A DNA stretch of 64,000 nucleotides from positions 806,001 to 870,000 of the forward strand of contig NZ_LR743509.1 in NCBI RefSeq assembly GCF_902712875.1. Reading direction: 5' to 3'. This DNA comes from Hyphomicrobium sp. ghe19 (lineage in GTDB: Bacteria; Pseudomonadota; Alphaproteobacteria; Rhizobiales; Hyphomicrobiaceae). The number at the start of each line of letters is the position of its first letter. The stretch's first letter is position 1. The translations under genes were made by a program, and so were the position numbers. Shown piece after piece: positions 44,259 to 54,598 of this stretch. The notes beneath the pieces are model-generated. The model had not been told where the DNA came from. It did not search any database and worked only from the letters and a program-made list of their open reading frames with translations.

Positions 44259-44561
44259 ATGACGTCCGCCACCCCCGATCGCGAACTGCTGCAGCAACTC
44301 GCGAACATCCCTGAAGTTGCGCTCAGCGGTTTTTCCGTGCGGGAGGGCCTCTCCGGAACGGGCGTGACGGTGATGAAGGGCCGGAATTATTTCGGCAGCT
44401 GGCGGGCGGTGGATCGGCAACTTGTGTGGGTCCCGGCAAACCTGACTGAACCGGGCCACATCGTCGAAACGGTCGACGAGGCCGTTCGCCATACCCTGCT
44501 CCTCATTTTAAAGAGCATCGAAACGACGCGCACGAAGCCTCCCCGCTCGATCGCAAGCTGA
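44259..44561 (+). CDS. Small conserved-looking protein, unknown function
   Basis: The protein has 100 residues, no signal peptide and no membrane helix. The sequence is balanced in composition and reads as a mixed alpha/beta domain (VALSGFSVREGLSGTGVTVMKG, SWRAVDRQLVWVPANLTEPGHI, then a long helix). I recognise no family. There is no strong ribosome binding site. It is divergent from the thioesterase gene. Confidence 0.55.
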   Translation: MTSATPDRELLQQLANIPEVALSGFSVREGLSGTGVTVMKGRNYFGSWRAVDRQLVWVPANLTEPGHIVETVDEAVRHTLLLILKSIETTRTKPPRSIAS

Positions 44562-44667
44562 TCCGCCGGGACCAAGGCCGGATCGCGATCAAAAATTCGA
44601 CTAGCGAACGGGTTTCAGTTCGGGAAAATTGGCGTGACATGGACGCCATTAGCCCGGAGCATTGCCC

Positions 44668-45210
44668 TTGAACTTGAAGATGACCTCTCGGACGTTATCG
44701 CCCGTCCTATTTCTTGTTTTCGCAGTGTCCGCCGCCGCCGATCCGATCGAGCTGCCGGCGCGCAAGCCTGGCTATTGGGAAATCGTCATGACGCATAAAG
44801 AGAATGCGCCGCCGATGACGCTCCATGCTTGCATCGATGCGGCAACCGACAAAGCCATGATGGATGCTGGAACCGACGCGATGCAGAGCATGTGTTCCGA
44901 GCGCCAGGTCAAGCGCGAGGGCGATGCCTATGTTTGGGATTCGACGTGCACGATGGAGTCCATGAAGACGACGTCGCATGTGGTGATCACCGGCGATTTC
45001 CAATCTGCCTATCAGATGACGATCAGCGGCGAGATCAGCGGTCTCGGCGTACCTCAGAAAATTGTCACGACGCAAAAGGCGAAGTGGCTCTCGGATGCTT
45101 GTCCCGCCGGAGTAAAGGCAGGTGACCTGCAAATGCCGGGCGGGCTCACGGTCAATGCCAGCGATATGATCAAATCGCTGGGCGTGGCGAAGACGCCCTG
45201 GCGGCCTTAG
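44668..45210 (+). CDS. DUF3617 family secreted protein
   Basis: The protein has 180 residues. A signal peptide is followed by the DUF3617 opening RKPGYWEIVMTHKE. The family's cysteine pairs are in TLHACID, MCSERQ and STCTME, and VVITGDFQSAYQMTISGEI follows. It is exported. The start is uncertain: a TTG at 44668 has GGAG eight bases upstream, while an ATG at 44680 is four codons on. Confidence 0.82.
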   Translation: MNLKMTSRTLSPVLFLVFAVSAAADPIELPARKPGYWEIVMTHKENAPPMTLHACIDAATDKAMMDAGTDAMQSMCSERQVKREGDAYVWDSTCTMESMKTTSHVVITGDFQSAYQMTISGEISGLGVPQKIVTTQKAKWLSDACPAGVKAGDLQMPGGLTVNASDMIKSLGVAKTPWRP

Positions 45211-45270
45211 CTTTCGAAGTGAAATTCGATGGGGTTGCCGCGGCCGCCGCCTCGGCGGCCGCAGTTATCC

Positions 45271-45849
45271 TTACGCGGCGAGCACCGCGCGGTCGTGCTT
45301 TCCTTCCTCGATTTCTTCGATGATCTTCGCAACGAAGGCTTCGATATCGCCGGGGTTACGGCTCGTTACGATGCCGTCGTCGGATACCACGGGTTCATCG
45401 ACCCAGTGGGCGCCAGCGTTGATCATATCCGTTTTGATCGAGGTGTAGGATGTCGCCTTGCGGCCCCGCACGGCGTTGGCTTCGATCAACAGCCACGGTG
45501 CGTGGCAGATCGCAGCGACGACCTTGCCGTCGGCGAGGAAGGCCTTGATGAGCTTAATCGCTTCGGGGTTCTGGCGCAGCGTGTCGGGGTTCATCTGCCC
45601 GCCGGGCAGCACGATGGCGTCGTAGAGCGAGGTCGACGCTTCGCCCAGTTCCATGTCGACTTTGACGGGCTTGCCCCAGTCATGATTTTGCCAGCCGATG
45701 ATCGAGTCCTTCTGCTTCCGCTGTTTCGGCGCGGCGACATGCACTAGCTGGGCGACCGCCTTCAACTTTTCGCGCGGAACGTCGAGTTCCGATTGCTCGA
45801 AACCGTCGGTCGCGAGAATGAGAATTTTTGCTTTCGAGATCTTGGGCAT
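45271..45849 (-). CDS. DJ-1/PfpI family protein (type 1 glutamine amidotransferase fold)
   Basis: The protein has 192 residues. The elbow cysteine is in VAAICHAPWLL, the acid is likely Glu19 (GFEQSELDVP), and LPGGQMNPDTLR is the family loop. Relatives are deglycases, general stress proteins (YhbO, YraA) or intracellular proteases. GAGGA seven bases before the ATG at 45849 fixes the start. It lies 100 bases downstream of the GYD-domain gene on the same strand and may be co-transcribed with it. Confidence 0.92.
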   Translation of the reverse strand: MPKISKAKILILATDGFEQSELDVPREKLKAVAQLVHVAAPKQRKQKDSIIGWQNHDWGKPVKVDMELGEASTSLYDAIVLPGGQMNPDTLRQNPEAIKLIKAFLADGKVVAAICHAPWLLIEANAVRGRKATSYTSIKTDMINAGAHWVDEPVVSDDGIVTSRNPGDIEAFVAKIIEEIEEGKHDRAVLAA

Positions 45850-45953
45850 TGGAGGGTCCTCGATTGCCTTGCAACTGAGAAACAACCAATCGAGCTTGTG
45901 GGTAGTTCCGCTCTGCGGCAACGAGCGGCCTCAGGCGCTCTAGCCGATGTCGC

Positions 45954-46247
45954 TCACACCATTTTATTGAGGATTCTGCCCATTTCCTCGAATGAAAAGG
46001 CGCGCAGTGTTTGCGTTCGCACATTGCCGCGGGTGGCGACGCTCAATGCCAACGCTGTGGCCGTCTCATCGTCGGGCGCCTCGCAGATCGCGACGGAGTC
46101 GAAAGTCCCGATCGTCCAATAGATGTCCTTGACCGTGACGCCAGCATTGGTGGCCATGGCTTTGAACTTGTCGCCACGGCTAATCGTGTCTTTGGCGTCG
46201 TGAATGCCTTTGTCCGTGAAGTTGGCAAGAATGATATACGTTGCCAT
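45954..46247 (-). CDS. GYD domain-containing protein
   Basis: The protein has 97 residues of a ferredoxin-like fold. MATYIILANFTDKGI opens it, GVTVKDIYWTIGTFDSVAICEAPDD is the core and LALSVATRGNVRTQTLRAF follows. It is small and cytosolic, and no enzymatic role is known. A good GGAGG site precedes the ATG at 46247. Confidence 0.9.
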   Translation of the reverse strand: MATYIILANFTDKGIHDAKDTISRGDKFKAMATNAGVTVKDIYWTIGTFDSVAICEAPDDETATALALSVATRGNVRTQTLRAFSFEEMGRILNKMV

Positions 46248-46339
46248 GAGAGCCTCCATAGTGGTGGTGCTCCCCGTTGGCGCGGATGTTAGATCGCGCA
46301 ACCGATCAAATGTAGCAAAATCTACCGGTTCCTACCGGC

Positions 46340-46392
46340 TGGTCCTACTGCCCTGGGCGTCCGGTTTTCTTGGGGCGGCCGCGGCGGCTCTT
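46340..46392. repeat. 53-bp direct repeat, left copy (duplicate of uvrB 3' end)
   Basis: This copy differs from 47089-47141 at two of 53 positions. On the minus strand it would encode [15 protein letters not shown] and a stop, exactly the end of UvrB, and both differences are synonymous. It has no coding link to any gene now, since the PhyH stop lies three bases before it. Confidence 0.92.
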
Positions 46393-46395
46393 TAG

Positions 46396-47088
46396 TCAAA
46401 TTCCGGCCCACCTCAACGGAGAGGGCAAATCATTGGCCGCATAATCGACCATCAGCAGCCTCCGGCGGGCTTGGCTGCGAGAGGCATCGGAGGCGTGTAC
46501 GATTGCGGTTGCGCAAATCCAAACGTCACCGGGCTCGGCCAAGCACAAAACCTCCGGGCATTGTGCAATGACCTTTGGTATTGCGTCCGTCGGGATGCGT
46601 CCTTTCCGATGAGATCCAGCAGCGACACGCAACGGGCCGTTGTCGTTACGGCATGGATCAAGGTAGGCACGGAGCGAGATCATACCCTCAATGAAGGAGA
46701 AGGGCGGTTCGACATGGACGGCCCCCGACTTCGTCGTCCAAGGGCCAAAGCCAGGCATATCGATCTTTTCGCGAACGACGACCGTTCGGTCTTGATGCCA
46801 ACCGAGTGCCCAGTTGGTTTGAGCGCTTTTGTCGAAGAAGACGGCGCGTACGGCACGCGCATTGTTTCCTAATCTAGCCGTAGCAAGTCGATCGAACGTT
46901 CGATCGGACGAAAGAAGCTTTCGTACCGTTTCATCACCAACGAGGCGAGAGCCCGGTGCGCCGTTTCGCTGACGTTCTGCAAGCTCCGCAAATTCTTCCA
47001 ATTCAGTGATTGTCAATGCGTGTTCGACTTTTTCGACGCCATCAATTGAAAGCGATAGTGCGTCGGCGCTGCGGTACTGCGCTGTCAT
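46396..47088 (-). CDS. Phytanoyl-CoA dioxygenase (PhyH) family protein
   Basis: The protein has 230 residues of the Fe(II)/2-oxoglutarate oxygenase cupin fold. The iron ligands are WHQD (first His and Asp) and the distal His of TAIVHASD; the 2-oxoglutarate arginine is in SQARRRLLMV. PhyH relatives hydroxylate amino acids, ectoine or lipids, and the substrate here is unknown. Its ATG lies five bases after the uvrB stop with AGGA just upstream, so it is coupled to uvrB. A 53-bp copy of the uvrB end lies directly after its own stop, and its base composition is less GC-rich than uvrB. Acquisition by insertion is inferred. Confidence 0.85.
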   Translation of the reverse strand: MTAQYRSADALSLSIDGVEKVEHALTITELEEFAELAERQRNGAPGSRLVGDETVRKLLSSDRTFDRLATARLGNNARAVRAVFFDKSAQTNWALGWHQDRTVVVREKIDMPGFGPWTTKSGAVHVEPPFSFIEGMISLRAYLDPCRNDNGPLRVAAGSHRKGRIPTDAIPKVIAQCPEVLCLAEPGDVWICATAIVHASDASRSQARRRLLMVDYAANDLPSPLRWAGI

Positions 47089-47141
47089 TGGTCCTACTGC
47101 CCCGGGCGTCCGGTTTTCTTGGGGCGGCCGCGACGGCTCTT
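47089..47141. repeat. 53-bp direct repeat, right copy (native end of uvrB)
   Basis: This copy includes the last 15 codons of uvrB, its stop and five further bases. Beyond those bases the two copies stop matching. The distance between copies is 749 bases, which contain only the PhyH gene. Confidence 0.92.
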
Positions 47142-49940
47142 CTTCTCGGCGCCGCCCTCGTATTCGCGTGTCCGCGTCGGCATCGTTATGCGCGGGGGCT
47201 TTTCGCCGGATTTTACCGGCAGCGATGCGTGCGGCCCCATTTCGTCGAGCGTCGGTTTATGCGGGCCTGCGATTTTCTCGCCGAATGCACCGGCTTTTAC
47301 GCGGCTATCGACGTGCTGCGTGCGAGCCGGGACAGGCCGGTCCGTGCCCGGCCCCATGTCGTCGAGCGAAGGTTTCTTAACGCGAGATGTCGACTGTGCG
47401 TACGTCGGCTGCACGGGTTCGTATTCCGTTTGCACGCGGCTTGCATCGGGTTTGGACGGCGGAACGTTGGCGCTCGGCCCGTACTTTCGCGAACCCTTGA
47501 AGCTGCCGGCCTTGTCTTCGACTTCGGACTGCCGCGCCAGTGGATCGTCGGCGATCGCGAGCTCGGTGTCGCGCAGTCGCTTGACCTCGTCGCGCAGTCT
47601 CGCTGCCGTTTCAAATTCCAGATCGGCCGCTGCTTCTTTCATGCGCCGCTCCATGTCGGCGATGACGGCTTGGAGGTTGTGCCCAAGCACCTGCACGTTC
47701 TCGCCATCGGCGAGGCCGGCATCGACTGTCACGTGATCCTGCTCGTAGACCGACTGCATGACGTCTTGGATGTTGCGCTTGATGCTTTCCGGCGTGATGC
47801 CGTTGGCTTCGTTCCAAGCGATCTGCTTCTCGCGACGCCGGTTCGTTTCGGCCATCGCGCGTTCCATCGACCCGGTGACCTGATCGGCGTAGAGAATGAC
47901 CTTGCCGTCGACGTTGCGCGCGGCGCGGCCGATGGTCTGCACGAGGGACGTTTCCGAGCGCAGGAAGCCTTCCTTGTCGGCATCGAGGATGGCGACCAAA
48001 GCGCATTCCGGAATGTCGAGACCTTCGCGCAGCAGGTTGATGCCGATCAGAACATCATAAGCGCCGAGGCGAAGATCGCGGATGATCTCGATACGCTCCA
48101 GCGTTTCGATATCGGAGTGCATGTAGCGCACGCGAATGCCGTTCTCATGCATGTATTCGGTCAGGTCTTCGGCCATGCGCTTCGTCAGCACGGTGACGAG
48201 CGTGCGATAGCCCTTCTGCGAGACCTGACGCACTTCGTCGAGAAGGTCGTCGACCTGTGATTTGGCGGGGCGTATTTCGACGGGCGGATCGATCAATCCG
48301 GTGGGGCGAATGACCTGCTCGGCGAAGGTGCCGCCGGTCTGCTCGAGTTCCCAACTTGCGGGCGTCGCCGACACGAATACGGATTGCGGCCGCATCGCGT
48401 CCCATTCCTCGAAGCGGAGCGGCCGGTTATCCATGCAGGAGGGCAGGCGGAATCCGTACTCGGCGAGCGTCGCCTTGCGCCGGAAGTCGCCGCGGAACAT
48501 GCCGCCGATTTGCGGTACCGTTACGTGGCTCTCGTCGGCGAAGACGAGGGCGTTGTCGGGCAGGTATTCGAACAGCGTCGGGGGCGGATCGCCGGGATTG
48601 CGGCCCGTCAGATAGCGCGAATAGTTTTCGATGCCGGCGCAGGAGCCGGTCGCTTCCATCATCTCCATGTCGAACGTCGTGCGCTGTTCGAGACGCTGGG
48701 CTTCGAGAAGCTTACCCGAGGCATAAAGCTCTTCGAGGCGCTGCTTCAGCTCCTTCTTGATCGACTTGATCGCCTGCTGCAGTGTCGGCTTCGGTGTCAC
48801 GTAGTGCGAATTTGCGTATAGCTTCACGAGCGCAAGTTCGTCGGTCTTGTTGCCTGTCAGCGGATCGAACTCGACGATGGATTCGATCTCGTCGCCGAAC
48901 ATCGAGAAACGCCAGGCGCGGTCCTCTAAGTGGGCCGGGAAAACTTCGACGGTGTCGCCGCGCGCGCGGAATGTACCGCGGACGAAATTTTGATCGTTGC
49001 GGCGGAAGTGTAGAGCGACGAGATCGGCCAGCAACTGGTCGCGCGAGAGCTGCTCTCCAACGCGAACCGTGAAGGTCATGGCCGTGTAGGTTTCAACCGA
49101 GCCGATACCGTAGATGCACGATACGGACGCGACGATGATGACGTCGTCGCGCTCGAGGAGCGCGCGCGTCGCGGCGTGGCGCATGCGGTCGATCTGTTCG
49201 TTGATCGAGGCTTCTTTCTCGATGTAGGTGTCCGTGCGCGGTACGTAGGCTTCGGGCTGGTAGTAGTCGTAATAGGAAACGAAGTATTCGACAGCGTTTT
49301 CCGGGAAGAAGCTCTTGAACTCACCGTAGAGCTGCGCTGCGAGCGTTTTGTTCGGCGCGAGGATGAGCGCCGGACGCTGCGTCCGCTCAATGACGTGGGC
49401 CATCGTGAATGTTTTGCCGGAACCCGTTACGCCGAGGAGCACCTGGTTCTGGTTGTGTTTGCCGACGCCCTCGACGAGCTCCGCAATGGCTTGCGGCTGA
49501 TCGCCTTTCGGCTGGTAGTCCGAGACGATTTTGAAGGGGACGCCGCCTTCGCTTTTCTCGGGCCGCTCCGGCCGATGAGGAACGAACATCGGCATCCCGC
49601 CCGAGACGATCGGGTGGGTCGCCATCAGCGGCTGCCGTGACAGAAGCTCGTTCGCCCGTTCGGAGCGCTCCTGCGGCTTGGTCAGCAGCGCAGTAAGGCT
49701 ATCGGTCAGGCTTTCGCTGCCCATTGGCGGGCGCGGCCCGGACTGGCGCAGCGCTGGCAGGTTCGGAAGTCCCGTCGCTCCGCGCTTCGGCGAAAAGTCT
49801 GCGGGTGCGAAATAGGAACCCGCTTCTCCAAAGCCCGGCGTTCCGGCCTCCGTCTCCATAGGAGGCTGAGTCGGTTTTCCCGACTTGCCGCGGGAAGGGC
49901 GAGGTGCTTTCGAGCCGGGTGTTTTTGATGGTGCTGACAC
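47094..49940 (-). CDS. uvrB: Excinuclease ABC subunit B with extended termini
   Basis: The damage-verifying helicase of nucleotide excision repair has 948 residues here, against about 670 in Escherichia coli. Walker A GVTGSGKT is at 170-177. The beta-hairpin region [22 protein letters not shown], helicase motifs (QTIGRAARN) and the UVR motif ([27 protein letters not shown]) are intact. The first 130 residues are low-complexity. After the UVR motif the tail has two copies of a KPxLDxMGP module and ends in an AT-hook-like [11 protein letters not shown]. It starts with GTG. Confidence 0.97.
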   Translation of the reverse strand: MSAPSKTPGSKAPRPSRGKSGKPTQPPMETEAGTPGFGEAGSYFAPADFSPKRGATGLPNLPALRQSGPRPPMGSESLTDSLTALLTKPQERSERANELLSRQPLMATHPIVSGGMPMFVPHRPERPEKSEGGVPFKIVSDYQPKGDQPQAIAELVEGVGKHNQNQVLLGVTGSGKTFTMAHVIERTQRPALILAPNKTLAAQLYGEFKSFFPENAVEYFVSYYDYYQPEAYVPRTDTYIEKEASINEQIDRMRHAATRALLERDDVIIVASVSCIYGIGSVETYTAMTFTVRVGEQLSRDQLLADLVALHFRRNDQNFVRGTFRARGDTVEVFPAHLEDRAWRFSMFGDEIESIVEFDPLTGNKTDELALVKLYANSHYVTPKPTLQQAIKSIKKELKQRLEELYASGKLLEAQRLEQRTTFDMEMMEATGSCAGIENYSRYLTGRNPGDPPPTLFEYLPDNALVFADESHVTVPQIGGMFRGDFRRKATLAEYGFRLPSCMDNRPLRFEEWDAMRPQSVFVSATPASWELEQTGGTFAEQVIRPTGLIDPPVEIRPAKSQVDDLLDEVRQVSQKGYRTLVTVLTKRMAEDLTEYMHENGIRVRYMHSDIETLERIEIIRDLRLGAYDVLIGINLLREGLDIPECALVAILDADKEGFLRSETSLVQTIGRAARNVDGKVILYADQVTGSMERAMAETNRRREKQIAWNEANGITPESIKRNIQDVMQSVYEQDHVTVDAGLADGENVQVLGHNLQAVIADMERRMKEAAADLEFETAARLRDEVKRLRDTELAIADDPLARQSEVEDKAGSFKGSRKYGPSANVPPSKPDASRVQTEYEPVQPTYAQSTSRVKKPSLDDMGPGTDRPVPARTQHVDSRVKAGAFGEKIAGPHKPTLDEMGPHASLPVKSGEKPPRITMPTRTREYEGGAEKKSRRGRPKKTGRPGQ

Positions 49941-50223
49941 GGACTGAATATAGGAAAGGAGGCCTTAGTTATAAATGCCGATTTGACGCCACTTTGACGC
50001 TACGGTGTCACGCCTGCGCAATAGCAAAAATTCAGAGCAATTGGTTCCCCAAAATTCTCCTTACGGAAGAGTAAGTTCGGTCGTTCTTCGCGGGGTGATA
50101 GCGAAGCGGGACCAACTTGGAGTTCGTGCGTTATCCGGTTGGGAGTTGGGGGCCGCTTCCGGCCGAACCCCATTCGGCCGGTTCTGGCGGACAATAACCC
50201 AAATAGCGAATACGGAGACTTCA

Positions 50224-50445
50224 ATGATCACCACCAAATTGATTGCTGCTGCAGTTGCCGCCACGTTCGTGATGGGCACAGGAGCCGCATTCGCCGCCGC
50301 CACCGAAAAGTCGACTGCGTCCATGGAATGCTCGAAGCAGGCGGATGCCAAGGGTCTGCACGGCAAGGAGCGGAAGAAATTCCGCGAGACTTGCAAGCAT
50401 GAGATGATGCATTCGAACACGATGAAGCCGGAAGAGAAGAAATAA
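50224..50445 (+). CDS. PsiF repeat-containing small secreted protein
   Basis: The protein has 73 residues. A clear signal peptide ends AFA, followed by one PsiF-type unit (ECSKQADAKGLHGKERKKFRETCK) with two cysteines. Escherichia coli psiF is phosphate-starvation induced; here the role is unknown. A GGAG site seven bases upstream fixes the ATG. A terminator follows 35 bases after the stop. Confidence 0.85.
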   Translation: MITTKLIAAAVAATFVMGTGAAFAAATEKSTASMECSKQADAKGLHGKERKKFRETCKHEMMHSNTMKPEEKK

Positions 50446-50480
50446 GGAAGCCGGTCACCGCATCATCGACTAGGTGAGAG

Positions 50481-50507
50481 ACCCCGCCGTCCCCGGTGGG
50501 GTTTTTC
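50481..50507 (+). terminator. Rho-independent terminator after the PsiF-type gene
   Basis: ACCCCGCCG pairs with CGGTGGGGT (one wobble) around a four-base loop, followed by five Ts. It separates the secreted peptide gene from the SDR gene. Confidence 0.88.
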
Positions 50508-50561
50508 CTTATGGCGGCAAGATGCGGGGACAACGTGGTATTCATTGCGCGGAGGCGCATC

Positions 50562-51293
50562 ATGCCGCACACGGAAAATTCCAAAACTGCGCTCGTCACG
50601 GGCGCCAGCCGGGGCATCGGATTTGAGATCGCCCGTCAGCTCGCAGCCCAGGGTTTCAACGTCCTCGCCGGTGTGAGAACGCGCGATAAGGCAGTCAAAG
50701 CGTCAGAAGACTTCGAGAAGGCGGGCGTCACCGTTACGCCGGTCGTTCTCAACTTGGCAGACTCGGGACGATTGTCGGCTGTGCTTACCGAACTCGAACT
50801 CACGTCTTCGCCGATCGACGTTCTCGTGAACAACGCCGCTATTCTGATCGACGGACCGGGTGGCTTCGACTCCAGTTTCTTCGACATGACGGACGACGTC
50901 TTCGAGCGAACGTGGGAGACGAACGTGTTGGGAGCGGCCGTTACGATGCGTGCACTCATGCCCGGCATGCTCACACGGGGCTATGGGCGCGTCGTCAATA
51001 TGTCGTCTCTTGCGGGGCAGCTGAGCAACATGGGCTCAGGCTATCCGGCCTATCGCGTGTCGAAGGCAGCGCTGAATGCTTTGACTCGCGTGGTGGCTGC
51101 GGAAATTGCGGCGTCGGGCACGAATGTGAAGGTGAACGCTTGCTCGCCGGGCTGGGTCAGGACCGCCATGGGGGGCGAGGCTGCGCCTCGTTCGCCGGAG
51201 CAGGGCGCGGAAACCGCGATCTGGCTCGCGACGCTGGATAGCGCTGGGCCGAACGGCGGATTTTTTCAGGACCACGAACAGCTGCCGTGGTGA
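50562..51293 (+). CDS. Short-chain dehydrogenase/reductase
   Basis: The protein has 243 residues of a classical SDR. TGASRGIG is the cofactor loop, NNAA stabilises the sheet, the catalytic serine is in NMSSLAG and the tyrosine/lysine pair is YRVSK. VRTRDKA after strand 2 suggests NADP(H). The substrate is unknown; related proteins reduce small carbonyls. GGAGG seven bases before the ATG at 50562 fixes the start. Confidence 0.92.
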   Translation: MPHTENSKTALVTGASRGIGFEIARQLAAQGFNVLAGVRTRDKAVKASEDFEKAGVTVTPVVLNLADSGRLSAVLTELELTSSPIDVLVNNAAILIDGPGGFDSSFFDMTDDVFERTWETNVLGAAVTMRALMPGMLTRGYGRVVNMSSLAGQLSNMGSGYPAYRVSKAALNALTRVVAAEIAASGTNVKVNACSPGWVRTAMGGEAAPRSPEQGAETAIWLATLDSAGPNGGFFQDHEQLPW

Positions 51294-51365
51294 GACGGTG
51301 GACTTTGGTTGGCGATGGCCAATCCCCTTGCGGGGAGCCAGCCGCCATCGCCGACGCTCAAACTG

Positions 51366-51851
51366 TTAAAGCGTGCGGCCGGTGCGGCCAGCTACGACAG
51401 GGGCGCCGCCCTGTTGGATTTCCATGACGAAGCGGATCGGCCGAGCGGCGGTGTCACCCAAGTCACGCGCGGTCACGAGCACCAAGTGGGTTGGTCTCGA
51501 CGACGTGTCGATCTGGGTGATTTGCGGCGAGAAGTCCGCAACGGTTGCGACTTCCAGCGTGCGCCGGACGCCGCCGAGGTTCATGGATATCTGATCGCCG
51601 ACAGAGATAGCCTTGGTGACGGGGGTCGTGCCGTCGCGCATGGCGGTCAGCCAGAAGTCTTCCGAACCCGAGATCGGGGGCGTGGCCGATGCGACTTGCT
51701 TGGCCTCGACGCTGGTTCTGTTGAGGGCAGTCTGGAAACTCTTCCGGAGGACGGTTTCGCTGTTGGCGAAAAACAATGCGCCAGCGATAGCGGCAACGGC
51801 AGCGCCGGCCGTCAAGCCCAACCAGAATGGTTTCAGTTCCTGCTTCGTCAT
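51366..51851 (-). CDS. Small membrane-anchored protein, unknown function
   Basis: The protein has 161 residues. One N-terminal membrane helix (about 9-29, WLGLTAGAAVAAIAGALFFA) precedes a periplasmic domain. The domain includes TTPVTKAISVGDQISMNLGGVRRTLEVATVADF, which resembles short beta-rich domains. No family is recognised. GGAGG seven bases before the ATG at 51851 sets the start. The neighbour upstream on the same strand is also a small membrane protein. Confidence 0.72.
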   Translation of the reverse strand: MTKQELKPFWLGLTAGAAVAAIAGALFFANSETVLRKSFQTALNRTSVEAKQVASATPPISGSEDFWLTAMRDGTTPVTKAISVGDQISMNLGGVRRTLEVATVADFSPQITQIDTSSRPTHLVLVTARDLGDTAARPIRFVMEIQQGGAPVVAGRTGRTL

Positions 51852-51940
51852 GCTTCGGCCTCCAGCATTCCTATCAGGTTGGCGGAACGGCGCAGATGCC
51901 CGCTCACCGTTCCCAGAGGTACAGTCGAGATTAAGGCAAT

Positions 51941-52405
51941 TCAATAGCGCGTCACGCCACATCGGCCGCATACCCTATCCCGGCCGGTGGAAACGGCAAG
52001 ATTCGGGGTGTAGGTTCGCCGAAGATGCCTAAGAAACGCTAAGTTCAGTGCGGCCATCAGGGAAAATGCCACCCCGAGCAATCCCCAAGCCGCCGTTTGG
52101 CTGGTTTGGCGGTAGATCGCTTCGGCGGGCGAGCTGGCGGTCGCTATGGCGACGATGGGCAGCGGGCCCTGCTCGGCAAGGGCCTTTACGGCGGCCGGAC
52201 TGGCCGCGCGTGCGAGGCCTGCGAATGCGGCCGGGCTCGTCCCGGCATTGACCGGCGCCACAAATAGCGTCGAGACCAGAACAAATGCCAATCCGGCGAC
52301 GGTTGCGTCTATGAAGGGCCGCCAAACGTGGCATCGGTACTTCTTCGAGTTCGGCGCGCCGATCCGTCCACGCGCACGAGATTCCGGCTTAACGCTGGCT
52401 GGCAT
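51941..52405 (-). CDS. Small two-helix membrane protein, unknown function
   Basis: The protein has 154 residues. Hydrophobic segments at about 35-53 (ATVAGLAFVLVSTLFVAPV) and 104-126 (AAWGLLGVAFSLMAALNLAF) bracket a loop containing an Ala-rich stretch. The N-terminus is strongly basic. No family is known to me. It probably shares a message with the gene at 51366, 89 bases downstream. Confidence 0.6.
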   Translation of the reverse strand: MPASVKPESRARGRIGAPNSKKYRCHVWRPFIDATVAGLAFVLVSTLFVAPVNAGTSPAAFAGLARAASPAAVKALAEQGPLPIVAIATASSPAEAIYRQTSQTAAWGLLGVAFSLMAALNLAFLRHLRRTYTPNLAVSTGRDRVCGRCGVTRY

Positions 52406-53912
<1,507 letters not shown>

Positions 53913-53931
53913 GACCAAAATCGGCGAAACA

Positions 53932-53964
53932 AAAAGCGCGCGACTTCGGTCGCGCGCTTTTCCA
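53932..53964 (+). terminator. Terminator with UUCG tetraloop after aatA
   Basis: GCGCGCGAC and GTCGCGCGC pair around TTCG, the very stable C(UUCG)G tetraloop, flanked by A and T runs. It lies 19 bases after the aatA stop. Confidence 0.92.
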
Positions 53965-53988
53965 ATTCTGCAGGGCGTTGTTCGCTTC

Positions 53989-54237
53989 TCAGGCCGGCGT
54001 TGCGCCGTGATGAACGAAGCGCTCGGTGAACCAATCCCACGCGTTGGCAATGTGGCCGGTGAGCGGCTTGCCATCGACGGCTGGGACAACCGGACGCCAA
54101 ATCGCGATCGCCGTCGGCGGCTGCGACTTGAATTCAAACACCTGAGGTTCGGCGCCGAAAGCGTCGGGGAGTTGTTCTTCGGCGGCCATGACATATCCGG
54201 CAGCGTTGGCCGCGGACATCAACGTTTCGATACTCAT
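53989..54237 (-). CDS. Small soluble protein, unknown function
   Basis: The protein has 82 residues: METLMSAANAAGYVMAAEEQL, then a beta-rich segment QVFEFKSQPPTAIAIWRPVV and an aromatic end WDWFTERFVHHG. The ATG at 54237 has GAGG seven bases upstream. I see no family. It is convergent with aatA across the shared terminator region. Confidence 0.62.
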   Translation of the reverse strand: MSIETLMSAANAAGYVMAAEEQLPDAFGAEPQVFEFKSQPPTAIAIWRPVVPAVDGKPLTGHIANAWDWFTERFVHHGATPA

Positions 54238-54598
54238 AACCCAGCCTCGCATTTCCTGAGCCAATATCCCTCTGGCTCGTTCCGTATTTCTCGCCAGTGC
54301 CCTATGAACGCGCGAAACGCCGGAAGAGTTCACAATGCGACAAGTTTAAAGTTATTCAAGTTATTTTTGTCTTTCCGGACCCGTGCGGAAGGATATCGCG
54401 AGAAGTAGCTTTGGCAGCGCAGTATAGATCCTCCCGTATTCAGTAATTCTACCGCGTTGCAATAAATTTTTCACGAAACTGTGCGGTGATTCCCGTTGTG
54501 CCTCTTCCGCTTTGGAGCGACCATTCGCGGAGCCGCTCTCTTCCGAGGTGCGGGGCGCGGCTTGCATGGTCGCGCGCCTCGCAACATCGGAGGCAATC
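54238..54598. other. Divergent intergenic region with an AT-rich core
   Basis: In this 361-base gap the part 54330-54375 is conspicuously AT-rich and probably holds the divergent promoters of the 82-residue gene and the EF-G-like gene. No supported gene was found; a minus-strand frame crossing it overlaps the start of the EF-G-like gene and lacks motifs. Confidence 0.45.

Noticed and set aside
47010..48260. A 416-codon plus-strand open frame over uvrB and the PhyH start
   Set aside because: It crosses the UVR motif and the repeat in antisense and shows no domain.
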